Part shown: in pieces, positions 28,601-43,600 of the stretch
Layout of the letters: every line of letters starts with the position of its first letter
Numbering within the stretch: position 1 is the stretch's first letter
Origin: Albimonas donghaensis
GTDB lineage: Bacteria > Pseudomonadota > Alphaproteobacteria > Rhodobacterales > Rhodobacteraceae
Direction of reading: 5' to 3'
Assembly (NCBI RefSeq): GCF_900106695.1
Contig: NZ_FNMZ01000007.1
Coordinates: forward strand, 62,001-126,000
Length of the DNA stretch: 64,000 nt
Program-made: the position numbers and the translations under genes
The notes under the pieces: generated by a model
Told to the model about the DNA's origin: nothing
Database searches by the model: none
Seen by the model: only the letters and a program-made list of their open reading frames with translations

Positions 28601-31600
28601 GAGGCTGGAGCCCCCGACCTCGGTCACTTGCAGACTGTCGGTCGTGTCGGGATCGGCGTCGTTGGCCAGCACGTCGCCGGAGGCGCCCGCGGCCTCGGTG
28701 GCGGCGGCGGCGTCGTCGACCGCGTTCGGCCCGTCATTGCGCCCGGTGATGGTCAGCGTGACCGTCGCGGTGTCGGAGCCGCCCTGCCCGTCCTCGACGG
28801 TGTACTGGAAGCTGTCGGTCGCGTTCTCTCCGACCGCCAGCGCGTTGAAGGCGCCCTGGGTCGTGTAGTTGAACGTCCCGTCCGAGAACATCCGCACCGC
28901 CGCGCCGGAGGCGAGCGTCACCAGGTTCCCGATGGCGGCGATGGCGCCGTTCATCTCGGTCACCGTCAGCGGGTCGCCGTCGCCGTCGGAATCCGCGCCC
29001 GAGCCGTTGTCGTCGAAGGCGTCGAGCCCGACCGCCGTTTCGTCCTCATGCAGGGTGAAGGCGTCGTCGCGCGCGATCGGGGCGGCGTTGGTCACGCCGA
29101 TATTGATGGTCACCGTGGCGGTGTCCGTCACCCCGTGCTGGTCCGACAGGGTGTAGTCGAAGCTGTCCGCCCCGCCCGAGGGGAAGGCCCCGTTCGGGTC
29201 ATAGCTGAACGACCCGTCGGCATTGAGCGTCAGCAGCGCCCCGGAGCCGAGCGTGACCTCGACGCCCACCGAGGCCCCGACGCCGTCGAGCTCGGTGATC
29301 GTCAGCACGGCGTTCTGGTCGGGATCCGTGTCCGCGCCGCCGCCGGCGGCGGCGATCACGTTGCCGCTGAAGGAGGACCCGGAGACGCCCGCGAAGGTGT
29401 CGTCGGCCGCGTCCGGCGCATCGTTGGCGCCGGTCACGCGGAAGGTCACGGTGGCGGTGTCGGTCAGCCCGCCATCGTCGGTGATCTCGTAGGTCAGCGT
29501 CTCCGTCGCCACCTGGCCCTGGCCGAGATAGTCGAAGACCGAGCCGTTGTCGTAGCTGAACGACCCGTCGGAATTCAGCGTCACCGTCGCGCCCGAGGGC
29601 AGCGTGACCTGGGAGCCGACGAGCCCGGCCGAGCCGTTGACCGCGGTGATCGAGAACGGATCCCCGCCCGGATCGTAGTCCACGCCCGGCCCGTTATCGG
29701 CGAAGACGTCGCCGAAGAAGCTGGATTCGTGCTCCGACAGATGGATCGTGTCGTTGCGCGCGTCCGGGGCGCCGTTGGCGACGGTGACCTGGAACGTGTC
29801 GACCTCGACCGCGTTGGCCGCGCCCGACTGGTCGTCCACCGTCACGGTGACCGTGAACACGCCCTCCGCCCCGTAGGCATGGCTGATCGACGGGCTGGCG
29901 GAGGCCGAGGCGAAGACCGCCGGCGCCGAGCCGTCGCCGTAATCCACGGTGATCTGACGGGTGTCGGCGTCCGGATCGCCGATCGAGAGGTTGCGGTTGA
30001 GCGTCTGCCCCTCGGTGACGGTGGCGTTCGGCCCCGCCTCGAGGTCCGGGGCGTCGTTGACCGGGTTCACGGTGATGTTCGCCGCCACCACGTCGTCGGA
30101 GAACGAATTGCCGTCCGACCCGGTCCACAGGAAGCTGTCGACCCCGTTGTAATCCTGGCCGCCGGTATAGGTGAGGTTCCCCGCCAGCAGATCGGCGCGC
30201 GAGATCTCCTGACCCGGCGTCACCGGAGAGCCGGAGAGCGTCAGCGTGCCGTCGGTGGGCAGCGTGCCGATGCGGATCGCCTGCAGGCTCTGGCCCTCGG
30301 CGTCCACGAAGCCCGCGTCGAACAGGGCCGCGTCGAGCACGATGGCCGTGTCCTCGTCGCCCGAGGCCGAGACCGGGGACACGCTGGGCGCGTCGTTGCC
30401 GTAGACCTGCAGCGCGATGGACCCCTGCCAGATCACCGCGAAGCCGCCGCCGGGAATGGCCGCGATGTCGGGGCTCTGCTGGTTGCCGGTGGTCGTGGAG
30501 TTGACCACGAACTGGCTGTCCTGACGGGCCCCGCCGGCGTCGTATTGCTGGGCGAAGACGCCGTAGCCGTGGCCGTCGGCGCCGCCATGGTCGGACCAGG
30601 CGATGACGAAGCCGCCATTGTCCAACGCCTCCACCGCCGGATCGGTCTGCGTGGAGGAGCGGACGTCGTTGACCCGGAACTGGTCGGTGACCCCGGTCCC
30701 GTCCGGCGCCACGATGCGGGCGAAGACGCCTCCGCTGCTCTGGTCCGCGACGTCGTCGACCCAGGTGAAGACCAGGTTGCCGTTCTCGAGCTGGGTGACG
30801 GTCACATGGCTCTGATCGTCGGCGGTCAGCTCGTTGACCTGGAACTCTCCGCCGACCGCGATGCCGGCCGCGTCGAAGCGCTGGGCGAAGACCCCGTAGC
30901 GCGACCCGTCGGCGGAGCCCGAGGACGAATAGCTGTCCCAGGTCGCGACGAAGCCGCCGTCGTCCAGCGCGATGACCCGCGGCCGGAACTGGTCGCTCAG
31001 CGTTTCGGTGTTGACCACGAATTCGGAGCCGCCGATCCCGGCGGTGGAGAAGATCCGCCCGGTGATCCCGTAGGCCGACCCGTCGCCCGAACCGGCCGAG
31101 GTGTGGGCCGTCCAGACCGTGACGAGCGCGCCGCCCGCAAGCTGGGTGATGTCGGGCAGCTGCTGGGTGGAGGAGCCGTTCTGCTCCACCACCGTCTCGC
31201 CGGTCTGGCCGCCGGTCAGCGCCGCGCCGGCCATGTCGACCGCCGCGCCCTGGTCGTCGAAGCGCCGCGCCCTGATGCCGGTGGCGTTGTCATCGTACCA
31301 GATGACCGCGAAGCCGCCGTCGTCCAGCGCCGTGATCTTCGGCTGATACTGGTTGTTGTTGGTCTGGACGTTGATCTGGAATTCGTCCGTGGTCTCCGCC
31401 GGCAGGGCCGAGCCGTCGCGCGCCACCGGGTTGCCCAGCGCGTCCATGCGCTGGCCGTAGACGCCGTAGCCCGAACCGTCCTGCCCGCTCGACACCCACA
31501 CCGCCATCAGGTCGCCGCCCGCCAGCGTCACGATCTGCGGGGTGATCACGGTCCCGGCGAAGGTCGCCACGTCGCGCTCGTCCCCCACCGGGGAGGCCGC

Positions 31601-34600
31601 GTCGGAGGTCGGCGTGATGTTGACCTCGACCACCACCGGGTCCGAGGCCCCGCCGTCGCCATCCGTCACCTGGATGCGCAGCAGCCGCTGCTCGAACGGG
31701 TCGTCGGAAGTGTTGCGGTAGGTCAGGTTCTCGACCAGCAGCTCCACCACCGCCGCGTCGGCGTTGGCGTTGAGCGTGATCTCGAACGGCGCGCCGGCCT
31801 GGCCGTTCTGGGCGATGGTCCCGACCACGGTCCCGTCCACCGAAACCGCGCTGCCCGCGATGGAGATCCGCGGCCCCTGGCGCAGACCGAGCTGGTCCTG
31901 GGTGAGGTCGTCGGGCGCGTTGATCTGGTCGATCAGCGGGGCCGAGGAGATGAGGTTGGACACCAGGATGGCGCCGCCGTCGAAATCGGCGGAATCCGGG
32001 TCCGACACCGCCGCCGCGCCGTTGGCGTCGATCAGCTGCGGGATGCCGTTGAGCAGATCCTCGTCATAGGTGACGGAGGCGTTGACGCCGTCCAGCACCG
32101 GGTCCCCGCCTTCGGCGAAATCGGCCGGGTCGCCGAGGATCCGGGTCAGGATGGCCCCATCCGGGTCGCCGAACGCGCCGCTGGTGTCATAGAAGGCCGT
32201 GACCACCGCGCCGCCCGTCAGCCGCGCCGCGGCGGCGTCGTACTGGTGTCCCGCCGTATGCTCATGCAGCTGGACCGGATCGTCGATCCGCGCGCCCTGG
32301 GCGTCGAACTGCTGCAGCCGCACCGGGTATTCGCCGGCCGCGTCATAGCCTTCGTAGAGCACCGCGAATCCGCCGCCCTCGGTGGCGACGAGGCTCTTCG
32401 CATACTGGTTGTTGGTCACGTGGTCGTTGACCAGGAACTCCTCGCCGCGGCGCGAGCCATCGGCGTTGAAGACCTGCGCGAACACGCCGTGATCGCCGTT
32501 GTCGATGGTGTCGTCGGCGCGGCCGGTCCAGGCGACGGCGAAGCCGCCGTCGTCCAGCGCCGCGATCTTCGGCGCGTACTGGTTGCCGCGCTCGTAGCTG
32601 TTGACCTGGACCTGCCCGCCGATCAGCGAGCCGTCCGCCGCCACCCGCTGCAGGAACACGCCGCGGTCCGAGCTTCCCCCGGTCTCGTCCCCGTATTCGT
32701 CATAGACGATGACGTAGGACCCGTCGGAAAGCGTCGCGACATCGACATCGCCGCTGGAATAATCGGCGGCCGTGACCTCGATCGGGCCGCCGACGCGGGC
32801 GCCGGTGACGTCATAGCGATCGGCCACCAGATCGTAGTGGCCTTCGGATATGTCATAGACCCGCCGCAGCACGATGACGCCGCCGGAGGGCATCTGCGCG
32901 CTCGGCTCGACCCGGTCGATGGCGACCGCGCCCTCGTTGCGGTCCAGGCCGTCGCCGATCACGAATTCCGACGTCACCGGCTGCCCGCTATCGTCGAAGA
33001 CCCGCATCATCGGCGACGGGTTGGGGCCGGAGACCTGGCCCGACCCGTCGGACCACACCACCGCGAAGCCGCCGCCCGGCAGGCCCTCGACCGCGGGGGA
33101 GGTCTGCTCCCCGGCCGTGGTCTGGTTGACCTGGAACTCGCCGCCCACCGGGGCGCCGGAGGCGTCGTAGCGCTGCGCGAAGATGCCGTAGGTGCTGTCG
33201 CCGGTGGCGTCCTGGTTGTGGGACTGCCAGACGATCACGTAACCGCCGTTGTCCAGCGCCCCGACTTCCGGGGCCGACTGGGTGTCGGGGGTGTAGCTGT
33301 TCGCCCGCTCCACGTCGCCCACCGCCTGCATCCCGTCGATCTCGGGCGCGATGGTCAGGTCGATCCGCTGCAACGTCTCGCCGCCGTCGCCATCGGTCAG
33401 GCGGATGGCGAGCTCGCGGCTCGCCTCGGGGGCGTCGGAGGCGTTGTCATAGCCGATGGCGCGCAGCAGCTCGCGCAGCCGCGCCAGCGTCGCGCCGGCG
33501 CCCAGCGCCAGTTGCAGGGGCGCGCCGTCCTGGCCGTCGGACAGGATCTCCGCCACCGCGGTTCCGTCGACCGAGACCGTGGTCCCCGCCACCGTCACCA
33601 GCCCGCCCGAGATCACCCCGAGCTGGTCCTGCGCCTTGCCGTCCACCGGGCGGAACAGGTCCTGCACGGTATCGTTGTCGAGAACCTGGACCAGCAGCTC
33701 GCCGCCCGCGAAATCGGCGGAATCCGAGTCCCCCACCGTCGCGTCGGGCGCGATCCGCACCAGTCCGGCCCCGAAATCGGCCTCGTCCAGCGCGATCCCT
33801 TCGGGGATGCCCGCCAGCTCCGGCGCGGCGCTGTCCATGGGCGCCGCGACCGGGTCGAAGATCCGCTGGAACACGCCGTGGTCGTCGCCGTCGCCGGCGC
33901 TGCCGGAGTCGTCCGACGTCCAGGTCACGATCACCGTGCCGTCGGCGCGGGCGATCACGTCCGGCTCGCTCTGCGACCCGGAGCCTTCGACATTGACGAC
34001 GGTCTCGCCGTCGATCCGCCCGCCATCGGCCGCGTAGCGCTGCATCAGCACGCCGTAGCCGGAGCCGTCGACCCCGCCGGAGTCGGTGAAGATCACCGTC
34101 CAGCCGCCGTCGGGCATCGCCGCGATCCGGGGCTGGTACTGGTAGCCCGCGACCGAGTGGTTGATCTGGACCTCGTCGCCCTCGGCGGCGCCGGCGGCGT
34201 CGAACTTGCGCATGATCGCCGCCGAGAGGTTGGCGTCCTGCCCGGTGCTGCGCCAGGCGGCGACGAAGCCGCCGTCGCCGGTGGCCTCCACCACAGGCTC
34301 GAACTGGCTGCTGGCGCTGGTCTGGGAAAGCTGGAACTCGCCCCCCTGCGCCACGCCGGCGCCGTCGAAGACCCGCGCGAACACGCCGTCGCCGGACCCG
34401 TCGCCCGCCGGGGCGGAATCGGCCGACACCCAGCCGACCACGAACCCGCCGCCCGCAAGCCAGGCGATCGTCGGATTGTCCTGCGCGCCGCTGGTCTGCT
34501 CGTTGACCTGCACGCCGGCGCCCTGCGCCACACCGGCGCCGGAGAACTGGCGCGCGAAGACCCCGTTGCCGCTGCCGTCGCGGGCGTTGCCGTCGACCCA

Positions 34601-37600
34601 GGCCGCGACGAAGCCGCCCGCATCGTCCGCGGCCAGCGCCGGCTGCGACTGGGCGCCCGGCGTCAGGTCGTTGATCACGAAGGCGTCGCCCGCGGGCTGG
34701 CCGTCATTGCCGAAGACCCGGCCCAGCAGGCCGGCCCCGGCCTCGCCGCCCGCCGCGCTCTCGGGCGCGTGGCCGGACTGGTCGTACCAGGCCACCACGA
34801 AGCCGCCGTCCGACAGCCCGACCACCGCGGGCTGATACTGATGGCCGTCGGTGAAGTCGTTGACCCGGAACTCGCCCCCCACCGGCTGACCGGCGAGGTC
34901 GTAGATCTGCCCGTAGACGCCGTAGCCGCCGCCCTCGGGGCGGTCCTGCTCGCTGCTGCGCCAGATCACGACATGGCCGATATCGTCTCCGGCCGCGTCA
35001 TGCAGCACCGCGATATGGCTGTTCTGCTGGTCGTCGGTGGCCTGGGAATTGACCTGCTGCTCGCCGGCCCGCGCGACGATGTCGCTGTCGACCTCCGGGG
35101 TCACCTTCACCGTCAGGTAATGGTTGTCCGTGGACCCGCCGTCCCCGTCCGTCACCTGCGCCATGTAGAGCCGCGAGGGCTCGGGGTCATCGGAGCTGTT
35201 GGCGTAGGCCAGCCGCTCCAGCAGCGCCTCGACCCGCGCCGCGGTGGCCTGGGCGTTGAGCTCGATGCGCAGGTCCGCGCCGTTCGCCCCGTCCGAGACC
35301 ACGTCGCCGATCGCCACGCCCCCGACCGAAACCTGCGTCCCCCCCGAGATCAGCGCCACCCCGGCGCCGTCGAGGAGGGTCACCTGGTCCTGCGCGTCGC
35401 CGTCGCTCGGCCCGAAGGCGTTCTCGAACCCGGCGGCGGAGCCGATGACCCGGCTGACCAGCACGTGCCCGCCGTCGAAATTCGCGGAATCCACGTCGGA
35501 CAGCGACAGCGCGCCGTCGGCGATCATCAGCTGCGGGCCGGCGTTGACGACGCTCTCGTCGAAGGTCGTCTCGCCCGTGAACCCGGTCAGAACCGGCGCC
35601 GCCTCGCCCGCCGTCAGGGCGGCGCGGTCGAAGAGCCGGTTCATGACGCCGTGACCCGAGCCGTCGCCGATGGTCTCCTGGTAGGTGTCGGAGGTCCAGA
35701 CCGCGGTCAGCGCGCCGCTGGACAGCACCGCGATATGCGGATCGTCCTGGTCATAGGTGCTCTGGCTGTTGAGGATCAGGTTGGGCCCGTCGAAGGTCCC
35801 GTCCGCCAGCACCTTCTGGGAGACCACCGCCTCGCCATAGCCGTCGGCGCCGGAATGGTCGGTCCAGGCCGCGAAGAAACCGCCGTCGGGATCGGCCGCC
35901 AGCGCCACCTGGTTCTGGTTGCTGGAATTGACGTTGAGCACCAGGTCGCCGGTCTGCGCGGCGCCGTCCAGCGCGTAGATGCGCGCATAGGCGCCGTCGC
36001 CGCTGGAATCCGGCCCGGTCCAGCCCACCACGAACCCGCCCGAGGGCAGCGTGGCGCTCGGCGCCAGCGCGATGATGGCCGGGTCGAACTGAGTGCCGGA
36101 TTCGGAGTCGTTGATCCGGACCTGCTCGGCCCCCGCCGTGGCCCCGTCGAAGCTGACCAGCGCGCCGGTGGAATCCACCCGCTGCGCGGCGATGGCGTAG
36201 CTGGAGGAGTCGCCGTTGCGGTCCTCCCACACCACCATCACGTCGCCGTCGGCCAGCCGCGCGGCGCCCGGATACATCTGGTTGGTGTTGGTGACCGAGT
36301 TGATCTGGAACTCGGCGCCTTCCGCGGCGCCGGCCGCGTCGAAGGTCCGCCCGAAGATCCCGTAGCCCGAGCCGTCGCCGGCCGAGCCTTCGGTCTCCGA
36401 CATCCACACGGCCATGAACCGGCCGTTGTCCAGCGCCACCACATCCGGCCAGGACTGGGAGCCCTGCGTCTCATGGTTGAGCAGGATCGCCGGGCCCTGC
36501 GGGACCCCGTCGGCGGACAGAATCCGGGCGTAGACGCCCCATTCGTCGCCGTCGCGATCGCTGTTGTCGTGCCAAACGACCACGATCCGCCCATCCGACA
36601 GCAGCGTCGCGCGCGAGGCGTACTGGTCGTTCTGGGAGATGTCGTTGATCTGGAACTCGGCCCCGACCCGCGCGCCCTGGGCGTTGTAGAACTGGCCGAA
36701 GACGCCTTCGCCATTGGCGTCGCTGGGCACGTCCTGGCGCTGCGAGGTCCAGGTGACCAGGTAGCCGCCGTCGCCGGTTTCGAGCACGAAGGGCTCGTCC
36801 TGCTCGTCGAGGGTGAAGGAGTTCACCGCCGTCTCCGCCGGCGTCGCGGCGTCGGCCTGCACCGGCGCGGCGGGGGCGGAGTCGTTGGTGATGTAGATGT
36901 ACTGGTTGAGGTTGGTGCTGTCTCCGCCCCCGTTGGCGACGGTGATGGAGTAGTAGCGGCGCGAACTGTAGTCGCCGGTCAGCTCCAGAGTCACATGCTC
37001 CAGCAGCGCCTCGACCGCGTCGGCGGTGGCGGCGGCATTGAAGGTGATCAGCAGGTCTTCGCCGCCCACGCCGTTCTCGGTCGCGTCGAGCGTGCCGATG
37101 GCGACGCCGCCGAAGGTGACGGTGGTTCCGTCGAAACCGATCTGCCGGGGCCCCGCGCCCGCATCGAGCACCGACAGGATCATCGGCGCGGCGCCGCCGC
37201 CCGGATTGACCCGCAGGTAGCCGCCGTCGAAGGAGTCCCCGTCGAACCCATCCAGATCGACGGCCGCATCCAGGCGCACCGGGCCGGCCTGCAGCTCGGT
37301 CTCGCTGAAATAGGCGGCGTCGCCGGGGGTCCAGTCGTGGATCGACCGGCTCTCGGCGCCGGCGGTTCCGGGACGAAGATAGATGCGCACGCCGTCCGGC
37401 TCGGTCTGGCCGCCGGCGCCGTCCTGCACCAGGTAGCCGATGCCGCGATAGGTGTAGGTGATCGTGCCGTCGACGGTGTCGGAGCCGAAGGCCACCCGCT
37501 CCAGCACCTGCCTGACCGCCTCGGCGTCCGCATTGGCGTTCAGCGCGATCACAAGCGCCGCGCCGTCGACCCCGTCCTCGGTCCCGTCGATGGTCCCGAT

Positions 37601-40600
37601 GGCGGTCCCGCCGACCCGGACCTCGGCTCCGACCACCGTCACCGGCCCGGAGGCGAGGATCGAGAGCTGGTCGTCCGCATGCATGCCGGCGGTGTAGAAG
37701 ATCCGGATCAGGCCGCCGTCGAACCCGGCGCCGTCGATATCCTCGAAGGCGATGCCGTCGTCGAGCCGCACCGGCCCGGCCTGGACGTCGCTGACGTAGA
37801 GATCGATGTATTCATCGAGGTCCGACATCGCCGGCGACAGCGCGCCGGGCGCCGGATCGGACAGCACCCGGGCGCGGATCTCGCCGCTCAGGACCGCGTC
37901 GCGCCACAGGGCCAGCACGCCGCCGCCCGCAAGGCCGAGCACGGCGCCCAGGTCCTGCTCGCCGCTGGTCGTGACATTGGCCTGCCTCGCGTCGTCGATG
38001 CGCCCGCCCGCGGCGTCGAAGCGCTGGAGGTAAACCCCGTTGGAGCTGCCGTCGGGGCTGGCCCAGCCGACCACGAAGCCGCCGTCGGCGGTGGCGGACA
38101 TGTCGAGATCGTAGGACGCCTGGCCGAACACGGGGTTCACCAGGAAGGCGTCGCCCTGCGCCGCGCCGGACGCGTCGTAGAGCCGGGCGTAGACCCCGGT
38201 CACGGTGTCGAGATTGTCGTCGGACAGCCAGGCGATCGCGAAGCCCCCGCCCGAGAGCCCCACCACCTTGGCGCCGAACTGGTCCAGCAGGGTCGAGGTG
38301 TTGACCTGCGTCGCCCCGCCCGCCACGGCGCCGGCGGCGTCGTAGCGCTGGAAGAACACCCCCTGCCCGTCGCCGTCAGGCCCGTCCGCGGTCCAGACCG
38401 TGACATGACCGGCATCGGTCCCGCCGGCGCCGAACAGCCCCGCGACCGAGGCCCCGGGATGCAGGGTGTGCTCCACATCCGTGGCGCTGACCAGCTGCTC
38501 GGCCCCCACCATCGCGCCGGCCGCGTCGTAGATCACCTGCCGGACCGCATAGGACGAGGCGCCGGTCGCCGCCAGGAAGCCGACCACGAAGCCGCCATCC
38601 GCCAGCGCCGAGACCTCGGGCAGCAGACGCGCGTCGGACGGGTCGCTGGAGACGATGAACTCCGCCCCGTCCGGGGAGCCGTCGGGGTTGAACCGCTGGC
38701 CGCGGATCGCGTGGACCCCGCCGCCATGATCGCTGCGCCAGACCACCACGAAATCGCCATCCGCCAGCGCCGCGACGTCGGGATCGCTCTGGTCGCCGGA
38801 GATCACGGAGTGGACCTTGAACTCGGGCCCGACGGGCGTGCCGTCCGCGGTCATCCGCTGCGCGTAGATCCCGTAATCGGCGGAGCTGTTGAGCTGGTCC
38901 TGATAATAGCTCGCCCAGACCGCGACGATGGTTCCGTCGCCAAGCTGCGCCGCCGCCGGCGAGACCTGGTTGTAATAGGAGTGGTGGTTGACCGTGGTCT
39001 CATCGCCCCAGGCCAGCGCGTCCTCGGCCGCGACGGTCACCGTGACGTCGATGAACCGCGTGACCACGTGGCCGCCGTCCCCGTCCGACAGGTCGAGCGT
39101 CAGGCGCCGGCTCGTCGACGGATCGTCCGAGACATTGGCGTAGCCCAGCGCGTTGATCACCGCCTCCACGGCCTCGACCGTCGCCGAGCCGTTGAACTGG
39201 ATGGAAAGCGGCTGACCATCGCTCCCGTCGGAGATGATCGTGCCGATCACCGTGCCGTCGACGCTGACCGAAGTCCCCGCGACGCCCACAAGGCCGGTCC
39301 CGCCGACCTCTCCCGGAACCAGTCCGAGCTGATGCTGGGCGAGGGAATCCGCGCCGGTGCGCGCCCGCTCGAGGTCGCCCGCGGCCTCCATGGCCAGCGC
39401 GAGGGTCAGGACGCCGCCGTCGAAATCGGCGGAATCCACGTCGCCCACCGCCGCCCCGCCCAGCGGGTCGAGCCGCATCAGGCCGGCGTTCACGTCGGTT
39501 TCGTCGAAGGTCACGGCCTCGACCAGACCGTCCAGCTCCGGGGCCGCCTGGGGCGCGTAATCGCCGGCGTCGCCGAAGACCCGCATCTCCACCGACTCAA
39601 GCGCGCCGTCGCCCGCCGAGGCGTTCTGCGGATGGGTCCAGGCCGCCACGAAATCGCCGCCCGGCAGCGCCGCCACCGAGGGCCAGGCCTGGGCGCCCTC
39701 GGTCGCCTCGTTGATCCGGAACATCCCGTCGATCCGCGACCCGTCCGCGGCGTAGAGCTGCCCGAAGATGCCGTAGCTGGAGCCGTCGGCGCTGGTGTTC
39801 TCCTCGAAGATCACCAGCATGCGGCCGTCGCTCAGCGCCACGATCTCGGGGGATTCCTGGGTGCTGTTGCGGTAGGAATTGACCACGAACTGGTCGGAGA
39901 GCGCGGTCCCGGTCCCGTCGAAGCGACGGCCGATGACGCCGAGGCCGGAGCCGTCGATGCCGCTGTCATCCTGCCAGACCGCCCAGAAGCCGCCCGCGCC
40001 ATCGGCCGCGAGGCTCGGCTCGTACTGCGTGCCCGCGGTGGTCTGGCTCAGAACCTGCTGGTCGACGATCAGGACGCCGGCCGGGTTCCAGACGCTGTAG
40101 ACCACGTCGCCGCCATACCTCCAGGCCACGGCCAGCGTGCCGTCGGCGAGCACGGTCGCGCTGGGCTCGCCGGAGGCGCCGGCGGTGGCCGGGTCGATCC
40201 GGATCTCCTCGGCGCCGGGGGTCGCGCCGTCCCAGCTGACCTTCTGGCCGGCCGCGTCGTAGCGCTGGCCGTAATGCCGGTAATAGCCGCCGTCCTGGTA
40301 GTAGCTCTGCCAGAACACGTAGAAGCCGCCGGCCGGAATCGCGGCGATCTGAGCGTTGTTCTGGTCGTTGGCGATGGTGGTGTTGACCAGATCCTCGTCG
40401 CCCAGGGGCGTGCCGTCGGCCGCGAAGCGCCGCACGCGGATGCCGTCATCGGCGTCGCCCTGGCCCTCGCCCTGCCAGACCGCGGCGAAGCCGCCGCCGG
40501 CCAGCCCGACCACCTCCGGCACGTGCTGGTCGCCCACGGATTGCTCGGCCAGGCGGAACTCTCCGCCGATCCGCGCGCCGTCGGCGCCGTAGATCTGCCC

Positions 40601-43600
40601 GTAGACGCCCCAGCCCGAGCCGTCCTGCAAGTTCGAGGCCCAGACCGTCACCCAGCCGCCGCCGCTCAGCGCCGCGATCTCGGGCAGGCGCTGGTCGCCC
40701 TCGGCGAAGCTGTTGACCGTCTCCTGGGCCAGCCCGGTCAGCCCGCCGTCATCGACGGGCGCGATCTGGATGCGCAGATCATGGTCCACGGACACGCCGC
40801 CGTCGCCATCGGTCAGGCTCAGCGTGTAGCGGCGCAGGGCCTCGGGGTCCGAGGACGGGTTCTGGTAGCTGATCGCCTCCAGCAGCGCCTCCAGCCGCGC
40901 CCGGGTGGCGCCGGCGAGCAGCGTCAGTTCGAGATCCGCGCCCGCCTGCCCGTCCGACACCACGGTCGCCACGTCCACGCCGTCCACCCGCACGGTGGAC
41001 CCGATGACGGTCACCGCGCCGCCCGCCGTCACCGTCAGGTTGTCCTGGCCGTGATCGTCGGGGGAAAGGTAGCCGTCGGCCAGGTCGCCGGTCTCATAGC
41101 GCGAGATCAGCAGCCGCCCGCCGTCGAAATCCGCGCTGTCGGGATCGGCGACCGAAGGCAGCATGTCCCCGAAGATGGAATGACCGGCCCTGGCCTCGGT
41201 CTCGTCGATCTCCAGCAGCCCGCCGAGCCCGATCAGCTCCGGCGGGGTCGAGCCGCCGACGCCCGGCGCCGCGCCGATCACCCGCGTGAAGATGCCGTAG
41301 CTCGAACCGTCGCCGGCCTCGCCGGAGGTCTGCGAGGTCCAGACCGCGACCATGGACTCGTCGCTCAGCGGCAGGATCCGGCCCTGGAACTGGGTGCTGG
41401 AGGTCTGTTCGTTGACCAGGAACTGGCCGTCGACGCGGGTTCCGTCGGCGTCGAAGACCTGCGCCGAAACGCCGTCGCCGCTGGAATCGCCCAGCGACGA
41501 CAGGCCCGAGGCGCGCCAGGACACCACGAAGCCGCCGCCCGGAAGGGTCGCGATGTCGACCGCAAGCTGGTCGCCCGAGGTCAGGTCGTTGACCCGGATC
41601 TCGTCGCCCAGCGGCGCGCCCGCGGCGTCGAAGCGGCGCACGGAGACGCCGGCGCCCGACCCGTCGATGTCGTAGCTGGTCCAGGCCACGACATAGCTGC
41701 CGTCGGGATGGCTCGCCACCACCGGATAGTTCTGCGTGCTCAGCGTGTTGACGTTGAGCAGCATGTCGCCCGCGCCTTCCGGCACGCCGTTGGCCGCCAC
41801 CATCCGTCCCTTGACCGACGTGCCGGAGCCGTCGCCGGCCGCGTCGTTGTCGGCCCACACCACGATGAAGCGGCCGTTGTCGAGCGCGGCGATGTCGGGC
41901 TGGCTCTGGTTGCCGACGGTCTGGGTGTTGATCACCGTCTCGCCGCCCACGGGGGCGCCGGCGGCGTTGAACACCTGCGTGGCCACCGCGTAGGAATCGC
42001 CGTCCCCGCCGCCGGCGTCGGTGGCGTTGGTCGCCCAGCCGACCACCCAGCCGCCATTGCTCAGCGCCGTCACCGTGGGCTGCGTCTGGGTGTTGTTGGT
42101 GCTCGTCTCCACCTGGAAGTCGGCGACCGTGCGCGTCCCCGTCGCGTCGTAGCGCGCCATGCGGATGACCGTGCCGTTGCCTTCCCGCCAGACGATCACG
42201 AAGCCGCCGTCGCTCAGGCCCGCGACACCGGGCATGTCCTGGTAGCCGACGGTCGCGTCGTTGACCCGGAACTCGGCGCCCCGCGGCGCGCCGTCCGGAC
42301 CGTAGGCCCGCGCGTAGACGCCGTCCTGGGCGCCGTCCTGATCGTGGGAGGTCCAGGTGATGACCCAGCCGCCATCGGCCAGGCGGGCGATCGCCGGCTC
42401 ATCCTGGGTGTTCGTGGTGTAATTGTTGACCTGCCGCTCGCCGAAGGCGCCGTCCGGCCCGTCGACCGAGGCCGAGATCTCGACGCGGACCGTCACCGGG
42501 TCCGAGGCCGCGCCGTCGCCGTCCTCCACCTGGATCTGGAACAGCGCCTCTTCGCGCGGATCGTCGGAGAGGTTGCGATAGGTCAGGTTCTCGACCAGCA
42601 CCTCGACCCGCGCCGCGGTGGCGGAGGCGTTGAGCTCGATGATCAGCGGCGCGCCGTCCGCGCCGTCGGACGCGACCGTCCCCACCGCCACGCCGTCCAC
42701 CGACACCACGCCGCCCGCCACCGTGACCGGACCGGTCTGGTCGAGCCCGAGCAGGTCCTGGCCATCGGCGTCCTGGGCTTCGAAATCGTCCTCCAGCACC
42801 GAGGCGGAGATGCGCTGCACGATCAGCCGGCCGCCGTCGAAATCGGCGGAATCCGAGTCCGACAAGGCCGCCGCCCCGTCGGCGTCGAGCCGGATGGCGC
42901 CGCTGTCGAAATCGGATTCGTCGACCGAGCGCACCGCGGACACCGCTTCCAGCTCCGGCCGGGCCGAGGCCGCGACGAAGGTCATCGGGTCGCCGATCAG
43001 GATCATCGAGATGGCGCGGTCGTCGCCATCGCCCGAGCTCCCGCTGGTCACCGAGCTCCAGACCAGCGCCAGCGTGCCGTCCGCCAGTTCCGCGACCCGG
43101 GGCACGTCCTGCTGGCCGGAGGTGTTCTGGTTGATGGCGATCTCGCCGGTGGTCGCCGCGCCGGACGCGTCGAAGCGGCGCCCGAAGATGCCGTAGGACG
43201 ACCCGTCGCCCGATCCGCCGGAGGTTTCGGCGATCCAGGTGATGAAAAAGCCGCCGTCCTGGGTGGCGATGATATCGGGCTGCTGCTGGTGGGACGAGGT
43301 CTCGACATTGACCTGCACGTCGCCGGTCACCGCCGTGCCGTCGCCCTCGAACACCCTTGCGTAGACGCCATAGCCGCTGCCGTCGTCGCCCGTGATGTCG
43401 GTCCAGACCACCGCCCAGCGGCCGTCGGAGAGCCCGACCACGCGGGGCGTGTACTGGCCTGCGTCGCCGGCGTTGATCAGCGTCTCGGCCCCGATCGCGA
43501 CCCCGGCCGGGTCATGGCGCTGGGCGTAGATGTTCCAGTTGCCGCCGCTCTGGTTGTAGGAGGCCCAGACCACCACGAAACCGCCGCCCGCCAGGCTGTT

